Source: Pelagimonas sp. (GTDB lineage: Bacteria; Pseudomonadota; Alphaproteobacteria; Rhodobacterales; Rhodobacteraceae). Taken from it: a stretch of 64,000 nt of DNA. Positions 24,446-33,892 of the stretch are shown here, one piece after another. The stretch spans positions 1 through 64,000 of the forward strand of contig JAOARQ010000043.1 in NCBI GenBank assembly GCA_025210455.1, written 5' to 3'. A model generated the notes under the pieces. It searched no databases. It was given only the letters and a program-made list of their open reading frames with translations, and had not been told where the DNA came from. Within the stretch, counting starts at the first letter, position 1; each line of letters opens with the position of its first letter. Made by a program: the position numbers and the translations under genes.

Positions 24446-25349
24446 CGCTTTCGGCCTCGGGGGCGGCGGGGGGCTCTGCGTCTGGTGGGATGCCGGTCGA
24501 CAAAAGCGCGCTTGGGTTTTCCACCCGGCGCGCGCCAAGATCCCGTAGCACCCGCAGGAATTCGAGGCGCTCATAATCTGCGGCCAGCCGCACCCGCAGC
24601 CGCCCGCCCGGATCCTGCGCAACCTGACCGATCAACAGCCCGGGGGGGAAGACTTTGCCATCGCCCGAGGTGACAATGCGGTCGCCGGGGCGGACAAGAT
24701 CCGGATCTTCCAGAAAATCAATCGGCGGCGCTGAACTATTGTCGCCTACCACCAGCGCGCGCTGACCAGAGGGCTGGATTTCCGCAGGGATACGTGAACT
24801 CGAATCAGTGACCAGCACGATACGCGATGTATTTGCCCCCACGCCGGACACCCGTCCAACCAGGCCAATGCCATCCATGGTGGCCCAGCCATCCACGATG
24901 CCATCACGCGATCCCACATTGATCAGCACCGACTGCCGGAACGGAGAGCCTGAGTCCGCCAGAACCACGGCGGTGATATAGGTCAGCTTTGGGTCCAGCT
25001 GTACATTGTTCAGGTCACGCAGCCGGGCGTTTTCCTGTTCCAGCTGCAAAGCTGCCTCTTTCCAGGCGGTCATCTGGCGCAATTCGCGCCGCAGTTCCTG
25101 ATTTTGTTCGTGCAGCTGCTGATACGACTGGTAATCGCGAAACAGCTTGACGGTGGCAGTGATGGGGGCGGCGGCCCAATCCATGCGGGGCACAACCGTA
25201 TCAACGATCTGCGCGCGAAACCGTTCCACGCGCGGGCTGTCGATGCGCCAGACCAGAAACAGAAGAAACAGGCACAAGGACAGGACCACCAGCAGCAAAC
25301 GCCTGAGCGGCCTTGTAAAATCCTCGCCTGAGCTGCGGTCGCTGGCCAC
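24438..25349 (-). CDS. mreC: Rod shape-determining protein MreC
   Basis: A 303-residue bitopic protein that links the cytoplasmic MreB filament to PBP2 in the periplasm. It has a membrane helix at about residues 17-35, a coiled coil at about 65-110 (LHEQNQELRRELRQM) and then the beta-barrel domain with VLINVGSRDGIVDGW and LVGRVSGVG. The C-terminus is a proline/alanine-rich tail. The 72-base gap to mreB fits a common transcript starting at mreB. Confidence 0.93.
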   Translation of the reverse strand: MASDRSSGEDFTRPLRRLLLVVLSLCLFLLFLVWRIDSPRVERFRAQIVDTVVPRMDWAAAPITATVKLFRDYQSYQQLHEQNQELRRELRQMTAWKEAALQLEQENARLRDLNNVQLDPKLTYITAVVLADSGSPFRQSVLINVGSRDGIVDGWATMDGIGLVGRVSGVGANTSRIVLVTDSSSRIPAEIQPSGQRALVVGDNSSAPPIDFLEDPDLVRPGDRIVTSGDGKVFPPGLLIGQVAQDPGGRLRVRLAADYERLEFLRVLRDLGARRVENPSALLSTGIPPDAEPPAAPEAESDG

Positions 25350-25421
25350 GGAACCTCCGGGTCGGTGTTGGAACTGAAGAAAAGCCTAAGTCATCTGTGG
25401 CGTAGCGCGCAACGGCTGTGA

Positions 25422-26681
<1,260 letters not shown>

Positions 26682-26686
26682 TCACG

Positions 26687-26710
26687 CTTTCTTAGATCAC
26701 GATAAGAAAG
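26687..26710. promoter_or_regulatory. Inverted repeat upstream of the dimethylglycine dehydrogenase-type gene
   Basis: CTTTCTTA (26687-26694), an eight-base spacer, then TAAGAAAG (26703-26710): perfect 8-bp arms, 28 bases before the ATG at 26739. Position and symmetry fit an operator for this gene; the regulator is unknown. Confidence 0.5.
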
Positions 26711-26738
26711 ATCCAAGATTTTTTAGGGAGAGTCCCCA

Positions 26739-29240
26739 ATGAAAACGCAAGTCAAAGCACTGGTCGTTGGCGGTGGCGCCGTCGGCACGTCGATTGCCTA
26801 TCACCTGGCCAAGGCGGGCTGGGACGATGTCATGCTGATCGAACGCGATGAGCTCACATCGGGCTCAACGTGGCACGCAGCAGGTCTTTTGCCGCTGTTC
26901 AACATGTCATACGCGACCACCCATATTCACAAGTATTCCGTCGACTTCTATAAGACGCTTGAGGAAGAAACCGGGTTGAACGCGGGCTTTGCGGTTGTGG
27001 GCAACCTGCGCATGGCGCAGACGCAGGAACGCATGGATGAATACATGCTCTATGCGTCGACAGCGGAAACCTGCGATGTCGATTATGAATGGCTGACCCC
27101 GGATCAGATCAAGGAACGCTGGCCGCTGATCGAAACCGGCGACCTGAAGGGCGCGATCTATCACACCGAAGACGGTTACATTAACCCTGCGGACGTGACA
27201 CAGGCGATGGCCAAGGGCGCGCGCCAGCGTGGCGTGGAAATCGTGCGCAAAATGCAGGCCGATGCCTTCCACTGGAACGGCACTCATTGGGAAGTCACCT
27301 GCACCGTGATGGTGGAAAAGGGTGGCAACCTTGTTGAAAGTGACGAACAGGTTGTGATCACCGCTGAGCACGTTGTGACCGCCTCGGGCAACCACGCGCA
27401 GCGCACCGCAAAAATGCTGGGCATCAAGATGCCTGCGATCCCGGTTGAACATACCTTCATCGTTATGGACAAAGATCCTGAGCTGGTGAAGTGGCGCGAA
27501 GCGGGCAACCCCGAGCACCCCGTTGTGCGTGACGCAGATAATGAATCCTATGCCCGCGAAGAGCGTGGCGGCTGGATTCTGGGGATCTATGAACATGGCG
27601 CCCCGGCGCGTTTTGAGCACGGCGTGCCTGACAGCTTCCGTGCGGATCTGTTCCCGCTGGATCTGGATCGTATCGCGGAACAATATATGGCGATGGCGGA
27701 ACGCGTGCCGTCCTGTGCTGAATCCGGTCTGAAAGACGATTTCAATGGCCCGATCTGCTATACCCCAGATGGCAACCCGCTGGTTGGCCCTGCGCCGGGT
27801 CTGCGCAACATGTGGCTGGCCGAAGGTTTCAGCTTTGGGATCACTGCCGCAGGCGGTACCGGCTATTACCTTGCTCAGATGATGGTTGATGGCGAAGCCG
27901 AGATCGACATGGCGTCGCTGGACCCCAAGCGCTACAGCAGCAACTGGATGACCACCGAGTTCGCCGCGCGCAAGAACGAAGAGTGCTATGAGCACGTTTA
28001 TATCCTACACCACCCCGACGAAGAGCGTCAGGCCTGCCGCCCACTGCGGACGTCGCCTGCCTATGATCGTCAGGCTGCCCGTGGCGCGCAATTTGGCTGG
28101 GTCAATGGCTGGGAACGTCCGAACTATTTTGCCCCCGCCGGTTTTGACGACCAAGACAGCCGTTCGTTCCGCCGTGGCAAATGGTGGGAATATGCCGTGC
28201 AAGAGGCCAAGGCGATCCGCGAAGGCGTGGGCCTGATCGACGCAACCGCCTTTACCAAACACGTGGTCAAGGGCCCCGGTGCAACCCAGTTCCTGGATTG
28301 GTTCACCTGTAACAAGCTGCCGAAAGTGGGCCGCATCAACCTGACCTATGCGCTGACTTCGGCGGGCACCACCCGCACCGAATACACCATCGTGCGCAAC
28401 GGCGAAAACAACTACTATCTGGTCTCTGCCGGTGCCTGGACGGAATATGACGCAGACTTCCTGCGCAAGGCCGCCGAAGACAAGATGGAAGAATTCGGCT
28501 ATATCGAAATTCAGGATGTGACCACTCAGTGGGGCGTCTTCGCCATCGCAGGGCCAAAATCGCGTGATGTTCTCAAAGAGATCATCGTGGATGCTGACCC
28601 AGACACTGCCCTGTCGAACAAGCGTTTCCCATGGCTGTCGGCCCGTCAGATCGAACTGGGCATGTGCCCGGTGAATGCGATCCGTGTGGCCTATACCGGG
28701 GAACTGGGCTGGGAACTGCACCACCCGATCGAGATGCAGAACTATCTGTTCGATCTGCTGGAAAAAGCGGGCGAAAAGCACGGTATGAAGCTGGTTGGCG
28801 CGCGTGCGCAAAACTGGCTGCGTCAGGAAAAATCCTATCGCGCCTTTGGCACCGAACTGGGCCGCGATGCCACCCCGGCTGAGGCAGACCTGCCGCGCTT
28901 CATTGACCTGGAAAAAGACTTCCACGGGAAAGATGCCATGGTTGAAACCGGTGTGCGCTTTAAATGTGTGACCCTGCTGATTGATGGGCCAGAGGATGCG
29001 GATCCCTGGGGCCGCGAAGCGCTCTATCTGGAAGATGGCACCACCCGCGTGGGTCGTCTGACATCGGGCGGCTATTCGGTGGCCTTCGAGAAAAGCATCG
29101 GCATGGGCTATGTCCGCCCCGAGGATGCCGTTGAAGGCACCAAGCTGAGGGTCAAAATGCAGGATAAACTGTGGGATGCGGTGATCACCTGTGACAGCCC
29201 CTATGATCCAAAGAACGAAACCATCCGTGTGAATGGTTAA
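26739..29240 (+). CDS. Dimethylglycine/sarcosine dehydrogenase-type flavoprotein
   Basis: An 833-residue, tetrahydrofolate-linked N-demethylase. The N-terminal FAD domain has VVGGGAVGTSIAYHLA at 8-23 and GSTWHAAGL, where His45 is the residue that holds FAD covalently in dimethylglycine and sarcosine dehydrogenases. The C-terminal half is GcvT-like: YTGELGWELHHP and the terminal SGGYSVAFEKSIGMGYV segment, which binds folate. Expected reaction: removal of a methyl group as 5,10-methylene-THF in glycine-betaine catabolism. Whether dimethylglycine, sarcosine or another methylamine is the substrate cannot be read. Ribosome site AGGGAGAGTCCCC. A terminator-like hairpin follows. Confidence 0.88.
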   Translation: MKTQVKALVVGGGAVGTSIAYHLAKAGWDDVMLIERDELTSGSTWHAAGLLPLFNMSYATTHIHKYSVDFYKTLEEETGLNAGFAVVGNLRMAQTQERMDEYMLYASTAETCDVDYEWLTPDQIKERWPLIETGDLKGAIYHTEDGYINPADVTQAMAKGARQRGVEIVRKMQADAFHWNGTHWEVTCTVMVEKGGNLVESDEQVVITAEHVVTASGNHAQRTAKMLGIKMPAIPVEHTFIVMDKDPELVKWREAGNPEHPVVRDADNESYAREERGGWILGIYEHGAPARFEHGVPDSFRADLFPLDLDRIAEQYMAMAERVPSCAESGLKDDFNGPICYTPDGNPLVGPAPGLRNMWLAEGFSFGITAAGGTGYYLAQMMVDGEAEIDMASLDPKRYSSNWMTTEFAARKNEECYEHVYILHHPDEERQACRPLRTSPAYDRQAARGAQFGWVNGWERPNYFAPAGFDDQDSRSFRRGKWWEYAVQEAKAIREGVGLIDATAFTKHVVKGPGATQFLDWFTCNKLPKVGRINLTYALTSAGTTRTEYTIVRNGENNYYLVSAGAWTEYDADFLRKAAEDKMEEFGYIEIQDVTTQWGVFAIAGPKSRDVLKEIIVDADPDTALSNKRFPWLSARQIELGMCPVNAIRVAYTGELGWELHHPIEMQNYLFDLLEKAGEKHGMKLVGARAQNWLRQEKSYRAFGTELGRDATPAEADLPRFIDLEKDFHGKDAMVETGVRFKCVTLLIDGPEDADPWGREALYLEDGTTRVGRLTSGGYSVAFEKSIGMGYVRPEDAVEGTKLRVKMQDKLWDAVITCDSPYDPKNETIRVNG

Positions 29241-29280
29241 GTTACAGCGGCTCACAAGAGCTTGTCTGAAACGTGAAAAC

Positions 29281-29315
29281 GCGGGGCTTGCGATGGCAGG
29301 CCCCGCGTCTTTTGT
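29281..29315 (+). terminator. Hairpin between the dehydrogenase and glutaredoxin genes
   Basis: GCGGGGCTTGC (29281-29291), loop GATG, GCAGGCCCCGC (29296-29306), with one T-G wobble, then GTCTTTTGT. It is probably a partial terminator; the following gene has its own ribosome site and may be read through. Confidence 0.65.
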
Positions 29316-29340
29316 AAGGGGCAACACAGGAGATACCACA

Positions 29341-29583
29341 ATGAGCAAAGCTGTTTTGCACCGTATGGAACTGCCCCATTACACCTGCGGCTATGGCACC
29401 GCCGCGCGCGATCTGCTGCGCGACAAAGGGTTTGCGATCGAAGAGCACATCCTGCGCACCCGCGCTGAAACCGATGCCTTCAAAGACAAACATCACGTGG
29501 CTACCACGCCGCTGATCTTTATCGACGGCAAGAAAATCGGCGGCTATACCGAGCTGCGCAAGCATCTGAAAGGGCGCAGATAA
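29341..29583 (+). CDS. Glutaredoxin-like protein with a single-cysteine CGYG site
   Basis: An 80-residue thioredoxin-fold protein. The usual CPYC/CGFS active site appears as HYTCGYG (Cys16), with only one cysteine in the whole protein, so it would act by the monothiol mechanism. The cis-proline motif VATTPLIFIDG (Pro57) and the GGYTEL glutathione-binding end are intact. ATG 29341 follows CAGGAGATACCACA; the longer frame from 29233 is not used. It could serve glutathionylation or iron-sulfur handling. It follows the folate-linked demethylase and may be co-transcribed. Confidence 0.8.
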   Translation: MSKAVLHRMELPHYTCGYGTAARDLLRDKGFAIEEHILRTRAETDAFKDKHHVATTPLIFIDGKKIGGYTELRKHLKGRR

Positions 29584-29585
29584 GG

Positions 29586-30077
29586 TCAGCCACGCAGGCT
29601 GTCAGAAACAGGCATGCGTGCAATATACAACGTGCGCCCGGCAAAGCTGCCGGAAAGCGTGCCGGCAATCCCCCCGTAAAACAGGCCGAAGATCGCACTT
29701 TCGGCCTGTTGCGGGGCGATCCCGTGGATCATGCCAGCAGCAAAGTTCACGATAAACAGCCCAAGAACCGTGATCATCGTTACGGTTTCACCACGCAATG
29801 CGACGCGATAAGTGTCGCGGGCAACTGTCCAGTGGGGTTGCAGGTGCTGACCGAGCGCGGTGCCAATGGCCCAGCCGAGGGCCAGCGCGGCAATAGCTGG
29901 CAAGCCCAGTGCAACAGCCCGGATCAGCGACATGATCCCCAGCAGGGGCAGGGCGTTGATCAACAGAACTCTGCTGACCCGGTCGCGCCGCGCATAAAGC
30001 CCCAGCGCCACAAGCCCGATGAACAATGGAAAGACCCCCAGGGGAATATGCGACAGACTCTCTGCAATAGGTGGCAT
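29586..30077 (-). CDS. Small integral membrane protein, function unknown
   Basis: A 163-residue protein with about four to five membrane helices and a short charged loop (ARRDRVSR). The sequence has no motif I can name. ATG 30077 is chosen for the AAAAGGATCTGAAC ribosome site; the frame continues to 30185 without support. It stands alone between convergent glutaredoxin and divergent ytoQ genes. Confidence 0.65.
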   Translation of the reverse strand: MPPIAESLSHIPLGVFPLFIGLVALGLYARRDRVSRVLLINALPLLGIMSLIRAVALGLPAIAALALGWAIGTALGQHLQPHWTVARDTYRVALRGETVTMITVLGLFIVNFAAGMIHGIAPQQAESAIFGLFYGGIAGTLSGSFAGRTLYIARMPVSDSLRG

Positions 30078-30274
30078 GTTCAGATCCTTTTGAATTGGTT
30101 GAACGATCCGCTGCCATGATCCGGCAAGGCTGACCACGCCAGATGCGCGCGCTACGATGTGGCTGCGCCACCGCTGTTCACGCATCGTGACCTGCGGATG
30201 TTTTCGGGGGTTTGCAACTGCGCCCCGGCGCGCTAGGCCAAAAGGCAGCAGGGCATCAGGTTAGGAGGAATGAC

Positions 30275-30724
30275 ATGAGCCTTAACGTTTATCTCTCGGG
30301 TGAGATCCACACAGACTGGCGCGATCAGATTACATCTGGCGCGGCGGGGCTGGGGATCACCTTTAACGCGCCGGTGACAGATCATGACGCCAGTGACGAT
30401 TGTGGCGTGGCGATCCTTGGCGCCGAGGACAACAAATTCTGGCACGACAATAAAGGCGCAAATATGAACGCCATTCGCACCCGCAAAGGCATTGCTGATG
30501 CGGATGTGGTTGTGGTGCGTTTTGGCGATAAATACAAACAGTGGAATGCTGCGTTTGACGCGGGCTATGCCGCTGCGCTGGGTAAATCACTGATCATTCT
30601 GCAGCCGCCAGAGCATGATCACGCCCTCAAAGAGGTGGATGCCGCTGCCCTTGCCGTGGCCCGCACCCCCGAACAGGTGGTGCAGATCCTGACCTATGTT
30701 CTGACCGGAGCGCTTCCCGGTTGA
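30275..30724 (+). CDS. ytoQ: YtoQ-family protein
   Basis: A 149-residue cytoplasmic protein of the YtoQ family, related to nucleoside 2-deoxyribosyltransferase-like folds. Landmarks are VYLSGEIHTDWRDQI at the start, the NAPVTDHDASDDCGVAILG centre, DNKFWHDNKGA and the RFGDKYKQWNAAFDAGYAAALGK segment. ATG 30275 follows TTAGGAGGAATGAC, a strong ribosome site. The biological role of the family is not known. It shares a bidirectional terminator with the convergent GST gene. Confidence 0.85.
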   Translation: MSLNVYLSGEIHTDWRDQITSGAAGLGITFNAPVTDHDASDDCGVAILGAEDNKFWHDNKGANMNAIRTRKGIADADVVVVRFGDKYKQWNAAFDAGYAAALGKSLIILQPPEHDHALKEVDAAALAVARTPEQVVQILTYVLTGALPG

Positions 30725-30730
30725 AAGGGT

Positions 30731-30753
30731 AAAGGCGCGTGATCCGCGCCTTT
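30731..30753. terminator. Bidirectional terminator between ytoQ and the GST gene
   Basis: Perfect arms AAAGGCGCG (30731-30739) and CGCGCCTTT (30745-30753) with a five-base loop, placed seven bases after the ytoQ stop and six bases past the GST stop. Confidence 0.85.
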
Positions 30754-30758
30754 CTATA

Positions 30759-31460
30759 TCAGCCCTCGCGCGGCGGTGTGTTCAGGCCCACCTGAACGGC
30801 TGGGCGGGCTTCGAAACGGGCGACATAGGCCTTGAGGTTTGTATAGTTGTCCCAGCCCAGCACCTCTTTTGCGCCGTAGAAATCCAGAACACGCAGCCAG
30901 GGCGCAATGGCCATATCGGCGATGGAATAGTCGCCAGCGACCCAATCCTGACCGTCCAGCTGTTTTTCCAGCACGTTCAACAGGCGCTTGGCTTCGTTGA
31001 TATAGCGTTCACGCGGGCGCGGGTCTTCGATGTCGCTGCCAGCAAACTTATAAAAGAACCCAAGCTGCCCCAGCATCGGGCCAAGGCCCCCCATCTGGAA
31101 CATCAGCCATTGGGTCACAACGGCCTTTTCACTGGCGGATTTACCAATGAATTTGCCGGTCTTTTCCGCCAGATACAGCAGGATTGCGCCGCTTTCGAAC
31201 AGGCCAATCGGCGCGCCATCGGGGCCGTTCGGATCGATGATCGCCGGGATCTTATTATTGGGGTTCAGGCTTAGGAACTCGGGGCTTTGGACATCCGAAT
31301 CTGACAGGGTGACGCGATGGGCCTCATAAGGTAGGCCCATTTCTTCCAGCGCAATTGAAACCTTCACGCCATTGGGTGTCGGAAAAGCATAGAGCTGAAT
31401 GTGGTCAGGCTTTTGCGCAGGCCAGCGCTGAGTAATGGGGAATTGCGAAAGATCGGCCAT
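30759..31460 (-). CDS. Glutathione S-transferase, YfcG-like
   Basis: A 233-residue GST with an N-terminal thioredoxin fold (FPTPNGVKVSIALEE, then NKIPAIIDPNGP and the FESGAILLYLAEKTG glutathione-binding loop). The helical C-terminal domain has QDWVAGDYSIADMAIAPW. The TPNGxKV start and the absence of a catalytic Cys or Tyr at the usual place resemble the YfcG/YghU disulfide-bond oxidoreductases. Start 31460 follows CAGGAGCAGCCCC; the open frame to 31928 covers mscL in antisense and is not used. A second relative is at 60704-61537. Confidence 0.87.
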   Translation of the reverse strand: MADLSQFPITQRWPAQKPDHIQLYAFPTPNGVKVSIALEEMGLPYEAHRVTLSDSDVQSPEFLSLNPNNKIPAIIDPNGPDGAPIGLFESGAILLYLAEKTGKFIGKSASEKAVVTQWLMFQMGGLGPMLGQLGFFYKFAGSDIEDPRPRERYINEAKRLLNVLEKQLDGQDWVAGDYSIADMAIAPWLRVLDFYGAKEVLGWDNYTNLKAYVARFEARPAVQVGLNTPPREG

Positions 31461-31580
31461 GGGGCTGCTCCTGATAACTGTGCGTTGGGGGAAACCTAAG
31501 CGCTGCTTCCCGGTTTCAAAGGGGGTTTTATGTGCAATTTTGCAGGTCGTGAGTGTGTGAGCGCGAAGAGGAATGGGACT

Positions 31581-32006
31581 ATGATACAAGAGTTCAAGGA
31601 TTTCATTGCCAAGGGCAATGTCATGGATATGGCCGTGGGGATCATCGTGGGCGCGGCTTTTACCGCTATTGTGAAATCCATGGTGGGTGATCTGATCAAT
31701 CCGATCATCGCATTGTTTACAGGTGGGATCGACTTTACCGGCTGGTTCTATGCGCTGAACGGTCAGGTTTACGCCTCGCTTAGCGCGGCTGAAGAAGCGG
31801 GTGCGCCTGTCTTTGCTGTTGGACGGTTTGTGATGGCGGTGATCAACTTCCTCATTATCGCCTTTGTGGTTTTCATGCTGGTGAAAACTGTGAACCGGAT
31901 CAAGGAAGCGGCAGAAAAGCAGGAACAAGAAACCACCGAAGACACCCCGGCGGGCCCAACCGAGCTGGATCTTTTGATCGAAATCCGGGATGCTTTGAAG
32001 AAATAA
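31581..32006 (+). CDS. mscL: Large-conductance mechanosensitive channel
   Basis: A 141-residue channel that opens under membrane tension and saves the cell from osmotic downshock. The N-terminal amphipathic helix is [15 protein letters not shown]1 is [22 protein letters not shown] with the Gly-rich gate, and TM2 is at about 80-100. The C-terminal charged bundle contains [15 protein letters not shown] 31581 follows GAAGAGGAATGGG. It stands alone and ends at a terminator. Confidence 0.95.
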   Translation: MIQEFKDFIAKGNVMDMAVGIIVGAAFTAIVKSMVGDLINPIIALFTGGIDFTGWFYALNGQVYASLSAAEEAGAPVFAVGRFVMAVINFLIIAFVVFMLVKTVNRIKEAAEKQEQETTEDTPAGPTELDLLIEIRDALKK

Positions 32007-32014
32007 GGGTACTT

Positions 32015-32045
32015 GAGGCCCTGTCCGCAGGGTCTCTCCTTTTTT
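32015..32045 (+). terminator. Terminator after mscL
   Basis: GAGGCCCTG (32015-32023), loop TCCG, CAGGGTCTC (32028-32036), followed by TCCTTTTTT. Confidence 0.8.
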
Positions 32046-32067
32046 AAAGGAGCGCCACGGATATTGG

Positions 32068-32103
32068 TAGATGCAGGACCGCGGAAATCTGGTCCTGCAT
32101 CTA
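32068..32103. other. Perfect 13-bp hairpin between mscL and ald
   Basis: TAGATGCAGGACC (32068-32080), a ten-base loop, then GGTCCTGCATCTA (32091-32103). It lies just past the ald stop on the minus strand but has no T-run on either side. It is probably a bidirectional terminator of unusual build or a transcript-end stabiliser. Confidence 0.5.
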
Positions 32104-32118
32104 TCGGTGTGTTCGGTG

Positions 32119-33237
32119 TTACTGTTTCACCGCCAGCTGTGGTGACAGCACGTCAATACCAAGCGCTTCGCCCACCGCATAGTAGGTCAGTTTGCCCGCG
32201 TGTACGTTCAACCCGTTCAGCAGGTGCGCGTCATCAAGACAGGCCTGTTTCCAACCTTTGTCGGCCAGCGCCAGCATAAAGGGCAGGGTGGCATTCCCCA
32301 ATGCGATGGTTGAGGTCCGCGCCACGGCCCCCGGCATGTTTGCGACGCAATAATGCATGATGCCATCGACATCATAAATCGGGTCGGCATGGGTGGTTGC
32401 CTTTGAGGTTTCAAAGCAGCCGCCCTGATCAATCGCCACATCCACAAGGGCCGCACCGGGTTTCATTGTCGACAGCTGTGCGCGCGATACCAGTTTGGGG
32501 GCAGCAGCCCCGGGGATCAGCACCGCACCAATCACCATATCCGCATCCTGAATCAGTTCAGCGGTGGCCCCGGCAGTGGAATACTGGTTCTTGAAACTGC
32601 CGCCAAAGACATCATCCAGATAGCGCAGACGCGGCAGTGATCTGTCCAGCACGGTCACATCGGCGCCCATCCCTGCAGCGATCTTGGCCGCATGGGTGCC
32701 AACAACACCGCCGCCAATCACCACAACCTTGGCCGGGCCCACACCGGGCACGCCACCCATCAGAACACCGCGTCCGCCATTTGCTTTTTGCAGGGTCCAT
32801 GCGCCCACCTGTGGGGCCAGCCGTCCGGCAACTTCGGACATGGGGGCCAGCAGCGGCAGCCCACCCCGGTCATCAGTCACAGTTTCATAGGCAATTGCAG
32901 TGCAGCCCGAGGCCAGCAGATCATGGGTCTGATCCGGGTCGGGTGCGAGATGCAGATAGGTGAACAGCAGCTGCCCTTCGCGCAGCATCTTGCGTTCACC
33001 GGCCTGCGGTTCCTTCACCTTGACGATCATATCGGCAGTGGCAAAGATTTCCTCGGCGGTGTCGACAATCCCGGCACCGGCGGCGGTGTAATCTTCGTCG
33101 GCAAAACCGGCACCAAGGCCCGCACCTTTCTGCATGATCACCTTATGCCCGTGGGCAATGGCTTCCTGTGCGGCGTTCGGGGTGATCCCGACGCGAAATT
33201 CCTGGGGTTTGATTTCAGTAGGGCATCCGATCAGCAT
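32119..33237 (-). CDS. ald: Alanine dehydrogenase
   Basis: Interconverts L-alanine and pyruvate plus ammonia with NAD. The 372 residues match the family. IGCPTEIKPQEFRVGITP at the start holds the substrate Arg; KVKEPQ follows with the catalytic Lys, and LHLAPD with the catalytic His. The Rossmann loop is VIGGGVVGTHAA and the second catalytic segment is VDVAIDQGGCFETS. ATG 33237 follows GGAGGAGCGCGTT. It is divergent from an Lrp-type regulator across 138 bases, the classic AldR-ald arrangement. Confidence 0.96.
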   Translation of the reverse strand: MLIGCPTEIKPQEFRVGITPNAAQEAIAHGHKVIMQKGAGLGAGFADEDYTAAGAGIVDTAEEIFATADMIVKVKEPQAGERKMLREGQLLFTYLHLAPDPDQTHDLLASGCTAIAYETVTDDRGGLPLLAPMSEVAGRLAPQVGAWTLQKANGGRGVLMGGVPGVGPAKVVVIGGGVVGTHAAKIAAGMGADVTVLDRSLPRLRYLDDVFGGSFKNQYSTAGATAELIQDADMVIGAVLIPGAAAPKLVSRAQLSTMKPGAALVDVAIDQGGCFETSKATTHADPIYDVDGIMHYCVANMPGAVARTSTIALGNATLPFMLALADKGWKQACLDDAHLLNGLNVHAGKLTYYAVGEALGIDVLSPQLAVKQ

Positions 33238-33375
33238 AACGCGCTCCTCCAATATGCTAATGCAACCAGAGTGGCACACCGCCTGTGCAAGCTGTTTTCT
33301 ATCTTGATGGCTTGCGCTAGAATGAATGCACAAATATTCGGCAAACTTGGAAGTTATTCGAAGAAGGTTCGCGAA

Positions 33376-33834
33376 ATGTCACTGGATGAGACGGATAAAC
33401 GTATCTTGCGAACACTTCAGCGCAAGGGACGCATTTCCAACTCTGACCTCTCAGAGGCGGTGAATCTATCGGCCTCGGCCTGTCACCGTCGGGTGCAGCG
33501 CCTTGAGGCCGAAGGCTATGTGCGTGACTATGTAGCGCTGCTGGATGCGCGCAAGATGGGCCTGCCCACCACTGTGTTTGTTGAGATTACCCTAAGCGCG
33601 CAGGCGGATGAGGTGTTGGAAGCTTTCGAAACCGCTGTGGCCCGCGTGCCGGATGTGCTGGAATGCCATCTGATGGCAGGGTCTGCGGATTACATCCTCA
33701 AGGTGGTTGCAGAAGACACCGAAGATTTCGCCCGCATTCATCGCCAGCACCTGACCCGCCTGCCGGGGGTGGCGCAGATGCAGTCTTCCTTTGCGTTACG
33801 CACGGTGTTCAAGACCACAGCCCTGCCGGTCTGA
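33376..33834 (+). CDS. Lrp/AsnC-family regulator, probably of ald
   Basis: A 152-residue regulator. The N-terminal winged helix-turn-helix (LDETDKRILRTLQRKGRISNSDLSEAVNLSASACHRRVQRLE) is followed by the RAM ligand domain with LECHLMAGSADYILKVVAED. RAM domains bind amino acids. Its divergent position next to ald makes it the likely alanine-responsive activator or autoregulator. ATG 33376 gives the standard N-terminus. The gene is distinct from the second Lrp protein at 40143-40592 (low similarity outside the fold). Confidence 0.9.
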   Translation: MSLDETDKRILRTLQRKGRISNSDLSEAVNLSASACHRRVQRLEAEGYVRDYVALLDARKMGLPTTVFVEITLSAQADEVLEAFETAVARVPDVLECHLMAGSADYILKVVAEDTEDFARIHRQHLTRLPGVAQMQSSFALRTVFKTTALPV

Positions 33835-33892
33835 CATTGCCCTTGCCCAAAGCATAGGCCATGGTGCCGCCAATCAGCAGGGAGAGGCCAGA

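Noticed and set aside
28005-29348. 447-codon open frame on the minus strand
   Set aside because: Antisense to the dimethylglycine dehydrogenase-type gene, which has clear FAD and GcvT motifs.
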